Shown in pieces: positions 25,048-34,008 of a stretch of DNA of 64,000 nt. Position 1 is the first letter of the stretch. Each line of letters begins with the position of its first letter. Under the pieces are notes generated by a model that ran no database searches, had not been told where the DNA came from, and saw only the letters and a list, made by a program, of their open reading frames with translations. The translations under genes and the position numbers were made by a program. Location of the stretch: assembly GCF_024206475.1 (NCBI RefSeq), contig NZ_JAMBPR010000003.1:1-64000 (forward strand), written 5' to 3'. Source of the DNA: Paraburkholderia sp. CNPSo 3274 (GTDB lineage Bacteria; Pseudomonadota; Gammaproteobacteria; Burkholderiales; Burkholderiaceae).

Positions 25048-26691
25048 TCAGGCGACGAGCATCTCGACCAGCATCGGGCCCTGCCCGGCCAGCGCGCGGC
25101 CAAGCGCATCGCGCAACTGCCCCGCCTCGCTCACGCGCACGCCGGGGCAACCCATGCCCGCGGCTAGCGTGACGAAATCGAGCCCCGGCAGGTCGGTGCC
25201 CTGCACGGGGTCGGTCGACGCGAAACCGAACACCGGCGCGAAGTCCTGCAACGCGGCGTAGCGCGTGTTGTTCAGGATGACGAAGGTAATCGGCAGCTCG
25301 AGCTGCACCGCGCTCCAGATCGCCTGGATCGAGTACATGCTGGAGCCGTCGCCGATCAGCGCGATCACGCGCTCGCCGGGCTTGGCGAGCGCCACGCCCA
25401 CGGCGGCGGGCATGCCGTAGCCCAAGCCGCCGCTGTCCATCGTGAGGAAGGTGCCGGGGCGCTCGTAGGGCAGATACGTCTGCATCACCGGGCGCGAGCT
25501 GGGTGCTTCCTCGACGACGGTCGTGCCTGCGTCGCGCACTTCGGCGAGCGTCTGCAGCGTGTAGGCGACCGACATGCGCTCGCCCGGCACGGTCGGTGGC
25601 GTGGCGCGCGGCGGCACGGCGCGCGGCGCGGGCATCGCACGCTCTACGGCCGGCGTGGGCCGCTCCAGCAGATCTAGCACGCCCAGCTTCACATTGCCCA
25701 CTGCGGCCATGCCCTCGGGCGTCCACGCGGCGGTGTTCGGGTCGTCGATCAACTGGCACAGCGCGGCGCCCGGCGGCACGTGCGGCCCGTGGCCCTCCAC
25801 GTGATAAGTAAAAGCCGGCGCGCCGATCGCGAACACGAGATCGTGACCGCCGAGCAGCTCGACGATGCGCTCGCGCATGGCGGGAAGAAAGCCCGCGAAC
25901 AGCGGATGCTTTTCCGGAAAGCTGCAACGGCCCGTCATGGGGGCGACGAACACGCGCGCACGATGGCGCTCCGCGAGCCGGACCACCTCGTCTGCCGCGC
26001 CCGCGCGATCCACCGCGCCGCCCACCACGAAGGCGGGGCGCGCGCACGCATCGAGCGCTGCGCCGATGTTCGCCAGCATCGCGGGCTCGGGGCGCGTGGT
26101 GTGCGCGAGCGCGCGCTCGGGCACGCGTTCGGCGGGCTGGTCCCAGTCGTCCACGGGAATCGAAACGAATACCGGGCCGCGCGGCTCCTGCATGGCGATC
26201 GCATAAGCGCGTGCAATCGCGAGCGGCACGTCCTGCGCGCGTGCCGGCTCGATGCTCCACTTCACATAGGGCTTGGGCAGCTCGGTGGCCTGGGTGGCCG
26301 CGAGAAACGGGTCGAACGGCAAGATCGAGCGCGCCTGCTGGCCCGCAGTGACGACAAGCGGCGTGCGGTTGCGAAACGCCGTGAAGATGTTGCCCATGGC
26401 GTTGCCCACGCCCGCCGCCGAGTGCAGGTTCACGAGCGCCGCGTTGCCGGTGGCCTGCGCATAGCCGTCGGCCATGCCGACCACGACCGCTTCCTGCAGG
26501 CCGAGCACGTAGCGGAAGTCGGTGGGAAAGTCCCGGAACATCGGCAGCTCAGTCGAGCCGGGGTTCGCGAAGACCGAGGTCATGCCCACGCGGCGTGCGA
26601 AGTCGATGACCGCGTCGCGCACGGTATAGGCACCGCCGGGCGGCGTGGTGTCCTGCTTCAGTTGGTTCTGCTGAGGCGTGCTGCCAGTCAT
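25048..26691 (-). CDS. mdlC: Benzoylformate decarboxylase
   Basis: A 547-residue thiamine-diphosphate enzyme that converts benzoylformate (phenylglyoxylate) to benzaldehyde and CO2. The N-terminus has the benzoylformate-decarboxylase signature FANPGSTELPMFRDFP, with Ser46, Glu67 (GLQEAVV) and His90 (NLHSAAGVG) at the positions of the Pseudomonas active-site residues. A later catalytic His is in GAPAFTYHVEG. The ThDP/Mg motif runs from GDGSSMYS to ILNN. The length matches the family plus about 20 N-terminal residues. It is first gene of the operon, with an AGGAGG site before ATG 26691 and a divergent LysR gene 107 bp away. Confidence 0.9.
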   Translation of the reverse strand: MTGSTPQQNQLKQDTTPPGGAYTVRDAVIDFARRVGMTSVFANPGSTELPMFRDFPTDFRYVLGLQEAVVVGMADGYAQATGNAALVNLHSAAGVGNAMGNIFTAFRNRTPLVVTAGQQARSILPFDPFLAATQATELPKPYVKWSIEPARAQDVPLAIARAYAIAMQEPRGPVFVSIPVDDWDQPAERVPERALAHTTRPEPAMLANIGAALDACARPAFVVGGAVDRAGAADEVVRLAERHRARVFVAPMTGRCSFPEKHPLFAGFLPAMRERIVELLGGHDLVFAIGAPAFTYHVEGHGPHVPPGAALCQLIDDPNTAAWTPEGMAAVGNVKLGVLDLLERPTPAVERAMPAPRAVPPRATPPTVPGERMSVAYTLQTLAEVRDAGTTVVEEAPSSRPVMQTYLPYERPGTFLTMDSGGLGYGMPAAVGVALAKPGERVIALIGDGSSMYSIQAIWSAVQLELPITFVILNNTRYAALQDFAPVFGFASTDPVQGTDLPGLDFVTLAAGMGCPGVRVSEAGQLRDALGRALAGQGPMLVEMLVA

Positions 26692-26798
26692 CCAAGGCCT
26701 CCTGTCGAAAAAAGCGCGTCGTTCAATGGAGGATCATTATCGCGACGCTACGGGTAACCGAAAATTGCGGATTTCGCGAAAAGGCATTACCTTTGGGC
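26692..26798. promoter_or_regulatory. Divergent LysR/mdlC promoter with inverted repeat
   Basis: The 107-bp gap between mdlC and its LysR gene contains GGTAA at 26753 and TTACC near 26787, with an inner near-palindrome CGAAAAT TGCGG ATTTCG. This fits a LysR T-N11-A type operator in a shared promoter; positions are by eye. Confidence 0.45.
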
Positions 26799-27707
26799 AT
26801 GACTTACAACCTCCAGCAACTCCAGGCGTTCGCGACCATCGTGTCCGCGGGCAGTCTCGGGCGCGCGGCGGAAACGCTGCACGTGACCCAGCCCGCGCTT
26901 TCGCGCGCGATCCGCCGCCTCGAGGAGCAAGTGGGCGCGCCGCTTTTCGAGCGGCATTCGCGCGGTATGCACCTCACCGCTGTGGGTGAGGCGCTCCTGC
27001 CGCACGCCATCCTGCTGCAGCGCGAAGCGGAGCAGGCGCGCGAGGAAATCGACGCCATGCGCGGCCTCGCGCGCGGCACGATCCGCGTGGGCGCGGTGGG
27101 CAGCATTGCGAGCCTCGTGTTGCCGCTCGCCGTGAGCGGCGTGCTGCGGCGCTGGCCGGGGCTGCGCGTCGAGATTCTCGAAGGCGTGTGGGACCGGCTC
27201 GCCGATGCGCTCGTCAAACGCGAGATCGATCTCGCGCTCAGCATGGCCGTGCCCGATACCGACGAAATTGCGGCCATTGGCGATTGCCGCTGGGAAGATT
27301 GCAGCTACGTGGTGGCGGCGCACGATCATCCGTTGCGCGCGAAGCCCGATCTCACGCTCGCGGACACCTTGAACGAGCAATGGGCAATTCCGCCGCGCGG
27401 CACGGCGCCGTTCGAGCACATGGAGCAGGCCTTCGCTGCGCAAGGGCTGGGCCTGCCAAACGTGGTGGTGCAAACGCGCTCGATCACGGCGCTCAAGAGT
27501 CTCGTGGCGCGCTCGGGGTTCCTGAGCTGGATGGCATCGACGATGTACCTCACGGAAAGCAAGGCGGGTGTGTTCGATACGTTGGACATGCCGGGGGTAG
27601 AGGGCCGGCGCATGCTCACCGCGTTTCGCCGGCGGCACGGCATTCTGCCGAGCCCGGCGGTTAAGCTGCTGGAGCAGTTGCGCACGTTGACGGCGGTGCC
27701 GCACTAA
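26799..27707 (+). CDS. LysR-family regulator of the benzoylformate operon
   Basis: A 302-residue LysR protein starting MTYNLQQLQAFATIV, with the helix-turn-helix at about residues 4-60 (GSLGRAAETLHVTQPALSRAIRRLE) and a CbnR-type effector domain. It diverges from the mdlC operon across a 107-bp promoter containing an inverted repeat, so it very likely controls that operon, with an arylglyoxylate, mandelate or benzoate as probable inducer (inference). The ATG at 26799 is preferred over a TTG two codons earlier. Confidence 0.87.
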   Translation: MTYNLQQLQAFATIVSAGSLGRAAETLHVTQPALSRAIRRLEEQVGAPLFERHSRGMHLTAVGEALLPHAILLQREAEQAREEIDAMRGLARGTIRVGAVGSIASLVLPLAVSGVLRRWPGLRVEILEGVWDRLADALVKREIDLALSMAVPDTDEIAAIGDCRWEDCSYVVAAHDHPLRAKPDLTLADTLNEQWAIPPRGTAPFEHMEQAFAAQGLGLPNVVVQTRSITALKSLVARSGFLSWMASTMYLTESKAGVFDTLDMPGVEGRRMLTAFRRRHGILPSPAVKLLEQLRTLTAVPH

Positions 27708-27716
27708 CGCCGTTCG

Positions 27717-29702
27717 TCATTCGTCACGCAAGAGACGCCCCGCGTTCGCGATCACCACGAACGTGCCCACGTTGTGCAGCACCGCGCTCGCCACGGCGCT
27801 CAACACGCCTAGCGCCGCCAGCGTGATGACGGCCACCGTCCACCCGAGCCCGATCGCCGCATTCCCCGTCGCGATGCGCCGGCAGCGCCGCCCGAGGCGC
27901 ACGCTGTCCGGCACGCGGCGCAGGTCGTCGGCGAGCAGCACGATATCGGCGGCGGCCACGGCGATATCGATGCCGCGCTCGCCCATCGCCACGCTAGTTG
28001 CGCCGGCCTTGATCGCGAGCACGTCGTTCAGGCCGTCGCCGACCACCATCGGGCGATGCCCCGCGCCGATCTCGCCTAGCACATAGTCGAGCTTGTCGTG
28101 CGGCAGCGCATGCGCCACCACGGTGTCGATACCCACTTCGGCCGCCACGCGGCGCGCCACGCGCTCGCGGTCGCCCGTGAGCAGCGTCGCACGCTCGATG
28201 CCGAGCGCACGCAGCCCGTCCAACGCTTCGCGCGCTTCCGGGCGCACCGTGTCGGCAAAACCGAACCATGCGAGCAGCCTGCCATTGAGCGCGATGCCTG
28301 CGCACGGGCCTTCCAGCTCCGCGGGCGTGGGCGGCAGCACGCTCACGTATTGTTCGAGCAGGTCATGGCGGCCCAGCACGGCGTCGCCTTCCGGCATCGT
28401 CGCGAGCACGCCAAGTCCGCGCAGTTCGCGCGCGTGCGGGGGCGGCCCGGTTTGCGGCGTTCCCGGCGCGCCGTAGCGCAACAGCGCGCGACACACCGGA
28501 TGCGCGCTGACCTGGGCGAGCTGCACGGCCAGCGCCAGCGTGCTGGCTTCGTCCGCGTCCGGCTGCAGCGCCACCGTCGTCACGCGCAACTCGCCGTGCG
28601 TGAGCGTGCCCGTCTTGTCGATCACGAGCGTATCGATTTCGGCCAGCACGTCGATAAAGGCAGCATTCCTGAACAAGATCCCGCGCCGCGCGCCCGCCGC
28701 AATGCCGGCGATCGCGGTGGAAGGCGCCGCTAGCACGAGCGCGCATGGGCACGCGGCGACGATCACCGCCAGCATGGCCGAAGCGTTCGCGCTCACGAAC
28801 CACACGATCGCCGCGATCAGCAGCACGAGCGCGAGATAGGCGTCCATATAGCGTTCGAGCGCCTGCGTGATGGGCGGCTTCGCGGCCTCGGCGCGCTGCA
28901 TCAACTCGACGACCTTGCCCAGCGTCGAGGCCTCGCCGACGTGCGTGATCTCCACGCGCAACGGGCCGTCCAGATTCATCGCGCCGCCGAATACGCGTGC
29001 GCCCTCGCGCGCGTCCTGCGGCAACGATTCGCCCGTGATCGGCCCGTTGTCGATGGCCGAGCGGCCGTGCCGCACGATACCGTCCGCGGGCACGCGCGAG
29101 CCAGGCAGCACATCGACGACGTCGCCGGGGCGCAGCGCGTCATAGGGCACGGTCTCGATCGCGCCCGCGGCACTCACACGCCGCACGTCGCCGGCAGTGA
29201 GGCGGCCCAGCGCGCGGATCGCTTCCTGCGAGCCGAGCACACTGCGCTCTTCGAGCGCGTGGCCGAAGGTCATCACGATGGGCAAGAGCGCGGCCGTCGT
29301 CATGTCGCCCACGGCCCACGCGCCCAGCATGGCGAGCGCGATGAGGCGGTCGGTCACGCCGTGCAGACTCGGCGTCTTGAGGCTGCGCCACGCGCCCGCG
29401 AACACGGGCGGCGCGACCACGAGCGAGGCCGCCGCAGCCAGCACTTGTGCAAGCGTGGCGTTGCCGGGCGCCAGATGCGGCCACGCGAGCGAGAGCAGCA
29501 GCAACGCGCCCGCGAAAAGCGCGAGCAACGTGTGGCGCGTGATGGCGCGGCGCTCGGCGTTCGACATGACGAGCGTGGCGACGGATGGCCCTCCGTGACC
29601 TTCGTGCCCTTCGTGCGCGCGGCCGTGTGCGTGCGCGGATTTGGCTTCATGAGCGGCGCCGGGCGCGCGATGACTCGTCGGCGTTTCGTAGGGCGTGGTC
29701 AT
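27717..29702 (-). CDS. P1B-type heavy-metal ATPase with His-rich N-terminus
   Basis: A 661-residue metal-transporting P-type ATPase. The N-terminal 40 residues carry seven His (positions 11-36) instead of a ferredoxin-like HMA domain. Then come the membrane region, the actuator motif TGES (223-226), the metal-site CPC (318-320), the phosphorylation motif DKTGT (362-366), SAHPVCRAL (the P1B HP motif), and GDGLNDVLA. In the last helix the sequence LHNVGTFVVIANAGRLL lacks the Asp of ZntA/CadA, so the usual Zn/Cd subgroup signature is not met and the metal is uncertain. Its start overlaps the stop of the upstream SPFH gene by 4 bases, the end of a four-gene operon. Confidence 0.88.
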   Translation of the reverse strand: MTTPYETPTSHRAPGAAHEAKSAHAHGRAHEGHEGHGGPSVATLVMSNAERRAITRHTLLALFAGALLLLSLAWPHLAPGNATLAQVLAAAASLVVAPPVFAGAWRSLKTPSLHGVTDRLIALAMLGAWAVGDMTTAALLPIVMTFGHALEERSVLGSQEAIRALGRLTAGDVRRVSAAGAIETVPYDALRPGDVVDVLPGSRVPADGIVRHGRSAIDNGPITGESLPQDAREGARVFGGAMNLDGPLRVEITHVGEASTLGKVVELMQRAEAAKPPITQALERYMDAYLALVLLIAAIVWFVSANASAMLAVIVAACPCALVLAAPSTAIAGIAAGARRGILFRNAAFIDVLAEIDTLVIDKTGTLTHGELRVTTVALQPDADEASTLALAVQLAQVSAHPVCRALLRYGAPGTPQTGPPPHARELRGLGVLATMPEGDAVLGRHDLLEQYVSVLPPTPAELEGPCAGIALNGRLLAWFGFADTVRPEAREALDGLRALGIERATLLTGDRERVARRVAAEVGIDTVVAHALPHDKLDYVLGEIGAGHRPMVVGDGLNDVLAIKAGATSVAMGERGIDIAVAAADIVLLADDLRRVPDSVRLGRRCRRIATGNAAIGLGWTVAVITLAALGVLSAVASAVLHNVGTFVVIANAGRLLRDE

Positions 29703-30733
29703 GGCGCGCGCCCCGGCAGCACGAGGCTCGATGCGTCGTTGGGGTCGAGCGTCGTCACGTGGGCAGCGTGCGCAAGTACCGCCTGCACGCGGTCGCGATA
29801 CGCGCGCGCAAGCAGCCCCGGATCGTGGTTCGCGCCGAGTGCCGCTTCGAGCTGCGCGATCGTCGAGGTTTCCGACTGCGCCGTCGCCACGCGCTCCGCA
29901 GCGCTGGCTTGCGCGTCCTGCACGATGCGGTCGGCGCTTTGCTGCGCGTGCTGCCGCGTCTTTTCCGCAAGCGTGCGCGCCTGCGCGACATCGCGCTCGG
30001 CGTTCTGCAGCGAAGTCAGCACCGCGTTGAACGCATCGACGGCCAAGGCCGGAAACGACGCTTGCAGATCCATGCGCGAGACCTCGATGCCGAGCCCCGC
30101 ATGCGCGGCAGTCAGCGCGTCGAGCTGACGCTGGACCGCGCGCGCGAGATCGCCGCGCAATTGCTCGCGGCGCGCCGCCATTTGCTGATCGGCGGCCACC
30201 ATCTCCGGGCGCGCGACGAGGATCGAATCGAGGTCGCGTTGCGCGGCAGTTTGCGCGACCGCGGCTGAGACAATGCGCTCGAGCGCGGCGTCAAGATGCT
30301 CGAGCTGCAACGCATACGCGTAAGGGTCGCTCACACGGTAGAACAACGTGGCGCTCACCTGCACGACGCCGTTGTCGCCCGTGAGCACGTAGCCGGAACC
30401 CGCGAGCGCGTCGCTTGCATCGCTCAATTGCGCCGGCGCACCCGGATCGCGCGTGAGCGAGACGATGCGCCGTTCGAGCACACGCTCGCTGCCCGGTACG
30501 AGCAGCACCGTTTCGAACGGACGCGGCAACGCGACGAGCAGCCCCGCGCCCTGGCTGCGCACGTAGGCGCCAAAGCGCATCACGACGGCGCTACTGTCCG
30601 CGGGAATGCGGCGCACGTTCGACGTGGCCCACGCGAGCGCGGCCAGCACGGCCAGCGCCGCCACGAACCAGAACGACAGACGCACCGCCTGTGCGCCGGG
30701 CCCGAGCGCCGGGAAGTTGTCGCTCGTGCTCAT
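29699..30733 (-). CDS. SPFH/HflC-like membrane protein
   Basis: A 344-residue single-pass protein. One membrane helix (SFWFVAALAVLAALAWA, residues about 20-37) is followed by an SPFH (stomatin/prohibitin/flotillin/HflKC) domain: VRRIPADSSAVVMRFG opens it and LFYRVSDPYAYALQLE lies in the middle. A long Ala/Gln/Glu-rich coiled-coil follows (about 225-300). SPFH proteins build ring or cage assemblies that mark membrane microdomains and control membrane proteases. Its ATG overlaps the upstream gene's stop by 4 bases, and its stop overlaps the ATPase start by 4 bases, implying translational coupling with the metal pump. Confidence 0.82.
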   Translation of the reverse strand: MSTSDNFPALGPGAQAVRLSFWFVAALAVLAALAWATSNVRRIPADSSAVVMRFGAYVRSQGAGLLVALPRPFETVLLVPGSERVLERRIVSLTRDPGAPAQLSDASDALAGSGYVLTGDNGVVQVSATLFYRVSDPYAYALQLEHLDAALERIVSAAVAQTAAQRDLDSILVARPEMVAADQQMAARREQLRGDLARAVQRQLDALTAAHAGLGIEVSRMDLQASFPALAVDAFNAVLTSLQNAERDVAQARTLAEKTRQHAQQSADRIVQDAQASAAERVATAQSETSTIAQLEAALGANHDPGLLARAYRDRVQAVLAHAAHVTTLDPNDASSLVLPGRAP

Positions 30734-31806
30734 GGCGTGTGCCCGCGTACGCGCGCGGTGGTTGCGGGCGCAACGACCGAGCCCGACGGCGCCGTGGCCG
30801 CACCGAGCCCAGGCGGCCCCTGCACCAGCGCGCGGAACGGCGCGGCGTCGGTGCGCAAGATCAGGTTCGTGTTGCTATTGACGACCGTACCGAGCGTGTC
30901 GAGCGAGCGCAGCATCGTATAGAGCTGCGGATCGGCGGCGTAGCTCTTGCCGTAGATCGCCGCTGCATCCTTGCGCGATTGCGCTTCGATATCGGCGGCT
31001 TTCACGTTGGCGTCGGCGATCAGCACGCGCGCGTCGCGATCGGCGTCCGAGCGGATCTGCGCCGCTTCGCGCAGGCCTTCGGCCGTGCGCTGCGCGGCCA
31101 CGGTCTCGCGCTCGGCGCGCATGCGATCGACCGTCGCCGCCAGCGTCATGGCGGGCAGCGTGAGGCGTTCGAGCCCGACCTGGACAACGTGCACGCCATA
31201 GGCCGCATACACCTGCGCATCGACCTGGCGGCGCAGCGCCTCTTCGAATGCAGCGATGCGAACCTGCGACGGATCGGTATTCACGAGCGACGCGAGATCG
31301 AAGCCGGCAGATGTAGTCTGCAAGGCCGAGCCGACCAGCGAGCGAATCTGGCGCGCGGCTTCGTCGGGTTCGTTGCGCACCGCGCGCACGAAGCGGCCAA
31401 TGTCGTTTGAGTTGGCGGGCACGCGCCAGGCCACATAGGCCTGCACGATGATGCGCAAACCATCGCGCGTGCCGACGTCCTGCAGGCCGCTCGAGGTCGT
31501 GTGCAGCCGCAGATCCACCGGCACCGCGGCCTCGATGGGCGCGGGCAGGCGCCACGCGAGACCGGGCCGCAGCAGCACGCGCACGGGGTCGCCAAAGCGC
31601 GTGACGACGGTGGCCTCGCCCTCGCGCACCTGCACGACGCTCGCCACGATGAGCGCGACGATCACGCAGAACAGTGCGAACGCCACACGCAACGCAAAAC
31701 GCCGGGGATTCACGCGCGCGAATCCACCTGAGCCGCCTGCGCCGCCTGCGCCGTGGTCATGATGATGATGAGAATGCGCATCGCCGTGCGTATGCAAAAG
31801 GCTCAC
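30730..31806 (-). CDS. HflC-like SPFH protein with His-rich N-terminus
   Basis: A 358-residue protein. The first 18 residues hold eight His (MSLLHTHGDAHSHHHHDHG), followed by a Gly-rich linker, a single membrane helix (ALRVAFALFCVIVALIVAS, about 38-56) and an SPFH domain starting VVQVREGEATVVTRFGDPVR, the HflC pattern. The C-terminal part includes the HflC-like AAAIYGKSYAADPQLYTMLRS segment. It differs from housekeeping HflC by the His tail, which can bind divalent metals, and by operon context with a metal ATPase. It overlaps the next gene by 4 bases and lies 36 bases downstream of the large SPFH gene. Confidence 0.83.
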   Translation of the reverse strand: MSLLHTHGDAHSHHHHDHGAGGAGGSGGFARVNPRRFALRVAFALFCVIVALIVASVVQVREGEATVVTRFGDPVRVLLRPGLAWRLPAPIEAAVPVDLRLHTTSSGLQDVGTRDGLRIIVQAYVAWRVPANSNDIGRFVRAVRNEPDEAARQIRSLVGSALQTTSAGFDLASLVNTDPSQVRIAAFEEALRRQVDAQVYAAYGVHVVQVGLERLTLPAMTLAATVDRMRAERETVAAQRTAEGLREAAQIRSDADRDARVLIADANVKAADIEAQSRKDAAAIYGKSYAADPQLYTMLRSLDTLGTVVNSNTNLILRTDAAPFRALVQGPPGLGAATAPSGSVVAPATTARVRGHTP

Positions 31807-31842
31807 GTTCGAATCACCTTGCTCTGTCTATGGGGTAACGGG

Positions 31843-33729
31843 CTACCACGCCTTTTTCATGCCTGCCGCCGTGGCCGGGCTCAACGTGCGCAGGTCGATC
31901 GTCGCGCGGCTGCCACTCGCGAGCCGGTCGTCGATCACGGTCACGCTCGCGTTCTTCAGCCCTTTTTGCAGGCTGTGCAGGTAATACTCGAAGCCGAATG
32001 CCGGGCCGCCGAGCTGCTGCGCGATCACATCGGCGTCGAAGCCGATCTGCTGGGCGCGCGCGGCAGCAAGCGTGTCCGCCGCGTTCGCGCTGCCCTGCGC
32101 GATGATCTCGATCGCCTGCTGCTGCGCTTGCCCGAGCGCCGCCGCCGCAAAGCCGTGCGCCTGCACCACACTGGCCTGCGCGCGAATTTGCGCGGCCTGC
32201 ACGCCGTGATACGCGGCGGCCGCGCCCGCGGGCGGATGCACGCTCTCGATCACTACGGCCACGACCTCGATGCCGCTCGCGAGCCGGTCCAGCTCGTGCT
32301 GCACGGCGCCGCGCAACGCGCCGGCCATGGCCGTTTGCGGCGTGTCGAGCAGCGACGGCAGCGTGCGCGACGCGAGGTAACGCACGACCTCGCGGTTCGC
32401 GATCGAGCGCACCGTGTCGTCCATATCGACAGCGCGATAGAGCGAGGCGCGCGCCGCCGCGTCCGTGAGGCCGACGCGATAGTCGAGCCGCACGTCCGCG
32501 CTCACGATCTGGAACGCCTGCTGAGCGCCGCTCGTGCCCGCTATCACCTGAGTCGTCTCCCAGGGGTGCGCCACGTCCCAAAGGCGATTCAATTGCGCGG
32601 GTGTGTCGCCATCTGCGGAAACGGGAGGCGCGGCGCGGCTGCTGTCGTTCGCGCTGCCGGAGACGATCAGTTGATGAACCGCGCCGTTGTCGATCACGCG
32701 CGCGCGACCGAAGGGCCAGGGCAGGCCCGCATGCAGGCCCGGCTGCCACACGGCGGCAGGTGCGCCAAAGCGCTCGTACACGGCGCGCTGATCGGGGCCG
32801 AGGATCGTCACGCCGCCGAGCAGCCAGCCTGCCGCCACCATGGCCACCAGCGCGCCTGGCAGGAGGCGAGCGAAACTTTGGAGCGCCCAGTTCTGCCGCA
32901 GATCGATGCCATAGCGCATACGCAATTGGGCATTGAACGCGGCGACCGGACGTGCCTGCACGCTCAGCACGCCCGCGATGGTGCTATGCAGGAAGCGGCC
33001 CTCGTCGGGCTTTCCCAACGCAGCGAGCAGTGCACGCAGGCCGAGTTCGACGGCAATCGCGCCAGAAAGCAGGGCGACGATACGCACGAGCCACGTAAGC
33101 GGCTCGCCCGCATAAGCCGACGCCGCTACCGAAGCCGCCATACTCAACGCAGCGACGAGCACCGCACGCAACAGCCCGGCGAGCGCGGCGGATTCGCGCG
33201 ATTGCGCGCCACGCTGCGCATGAAAGCGCTCGGCCACGAGCGCAGCAAAAGCGATGACGAGCGTAGCGGCGCCCGCTACGAGAAAAGGCGCAGATTCACG
33301 TTGCGAAACCGTTGGCGCGAAGGCGGGAGACGTCCACGCAGAGGCGGCGAACGCCAGCGAAACGAGTGCGGCGAGCGGCGCGATCCAAACTTGCCACGGA
33401 AGCGACTGCAGCAGGCCGCGCATGTCGGCGGCCTCCGAATTGCGCTGGAACGCGAGGCGCAAGAGGCGCAGCAAAGTCTTCGAGACTGGTTCGCCGGCCG
33501 GCGCGCGCGCCGCCAACAGCCGCGTGCCGAAGACGACGATGAAGAGATTGAGGCACGCGCTCGACATGACGGCGCACATGCGCGCGTCGAACGGCAGAGC
33601 GGCAACGAAAGCCAGCGCGCCGAACACGCAAGCCAACCCCAACGCGGACCAGCCAAGCCGCGTCTGGCCCCCACGACCGCCGAGCCAGCCATATCCTTCG
33701 CGGTGGTCGCGCGCTACGCGATGCATCAT
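31843..33729 (-). CDS. Large SPFH (HflK-like) protein with polytopic membrane domain
   Basis: A 628-residue protein. The first half (about residues 1-320) has around six hydrophobic segments, for example LGWSALGLACVFGALAFVA and WIAPLAALVSLAFAASAW. The SPFH domain follows: VTILGPDQRAVYERFGAP, then PGLHAGLPWPFGRARVIDNG. An HflK-type tail comes last, with GIEVVAVVIESVHPPAGAAA and AYHGVQAAQIRAQASV. Ordinary HflK has one membrane helix, so the multi-pass front is unusual. The ATG at 33729 has an AAGGA site 6 bases upstream. It is first gene of the operon; three SPFH paralogues in a row with a P1B ATPase suggest a dedicated membrane platform. Confidence 0.8.
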   Translation of the reverse strand: MMHRVARDHREGYGWLGGRGGQTRLGWSALGLACVFGALAFVAALPFDARMCAVMSSACLNLFIVVFGTRLLAARAPAGEPVSKTLLRLLRLAFQRNSEAADMRGLLQSLPWQVWIAPLAALVSLAFAASAWTSPAFAPTVSQRESAPFLVAGAATLVIAFAALVAERFHAQRGAQSRESAALAGLLRAVLVAALSMAASVAASAYAGEPLTWLVRIVALLSGAIAVELGLRALLAALGKPDEGRFLHSTIAGVLSVQARPVAAFNAQLRMRYGIDLRQNWALQSFARLLPGALVAMVAAGWLLGGVTILGPDQRAVYERFGAPAAVWQPGLHAGLPWPFGRARVIDNGAVHQLIVSGSANDSSRAAPPVSADGDTPAQLNRLWDVAHPWETTQVIAGTSGAQQAFQIVSADVRLDYRVGLTDAAARASLYRAVDMDDTVRSIANREVVRYLASRTLPSLLDTPQTAMAGALRGAVQHELDRLASGIEVVAVVIESVHPPAGAAAAYHGVQAAQIRAQASVVQAHGFAAAALGQAQQQAIEIIAQGSANAADTLAAARAQQIGFDADVIAQQLGGPAFGFEYYLHSLQKGLKNASVTVIDDRLASGSRATIDLRTLSPATAAGMKKAW

Positions 33730-33814
33730 CAGCAATCCTTACATACAAATTACACGAAACAGGCCCGCTCGACATACCCTCGGATACGACCACCGATCGC
33801 GCGACGCTGAAATT

Positions 33815-33868
33815 CGCGCGCCCAATGTAACGCGCTCAAAACCGAAACTCAATATAACTGGGCGCGCG
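33815..33868. promoter_or_regulatory. Perfect 10-bp inverted repeat in the SPFH/GGDEF divergent region
   Basis: CGCGCGCCCA (33815-33824) and TGGGCGCGCG (33859-33868) form a perfect inverted repeat around a 34-base AT-richer centre. It lies in the divergent promoter region of the SPFH operon and the GGDEF gene and could be an operator or a stable leader hairpin. Confidence 0.4.
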
Positions 33869-34008
33869 CATCCGTGCCCCACTATTTAGCCGATTCGGAG
33901 CACAATACCTTCAGTCAAATTTGTCTGCTTTCCGGACGCGAGCGGCCCCTCACGCTGTCACGCCACGATCACAATTCTCGAGCTGCGCATCAACCCCAAA
34001 GTCATCAT

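Noticed and set aside
31753..33810. A 685-codon plus-strand ORF
   Set aside because: It is the reverse strand of the large SPFH gene with Arg/His/Gln-rich shadow composition.
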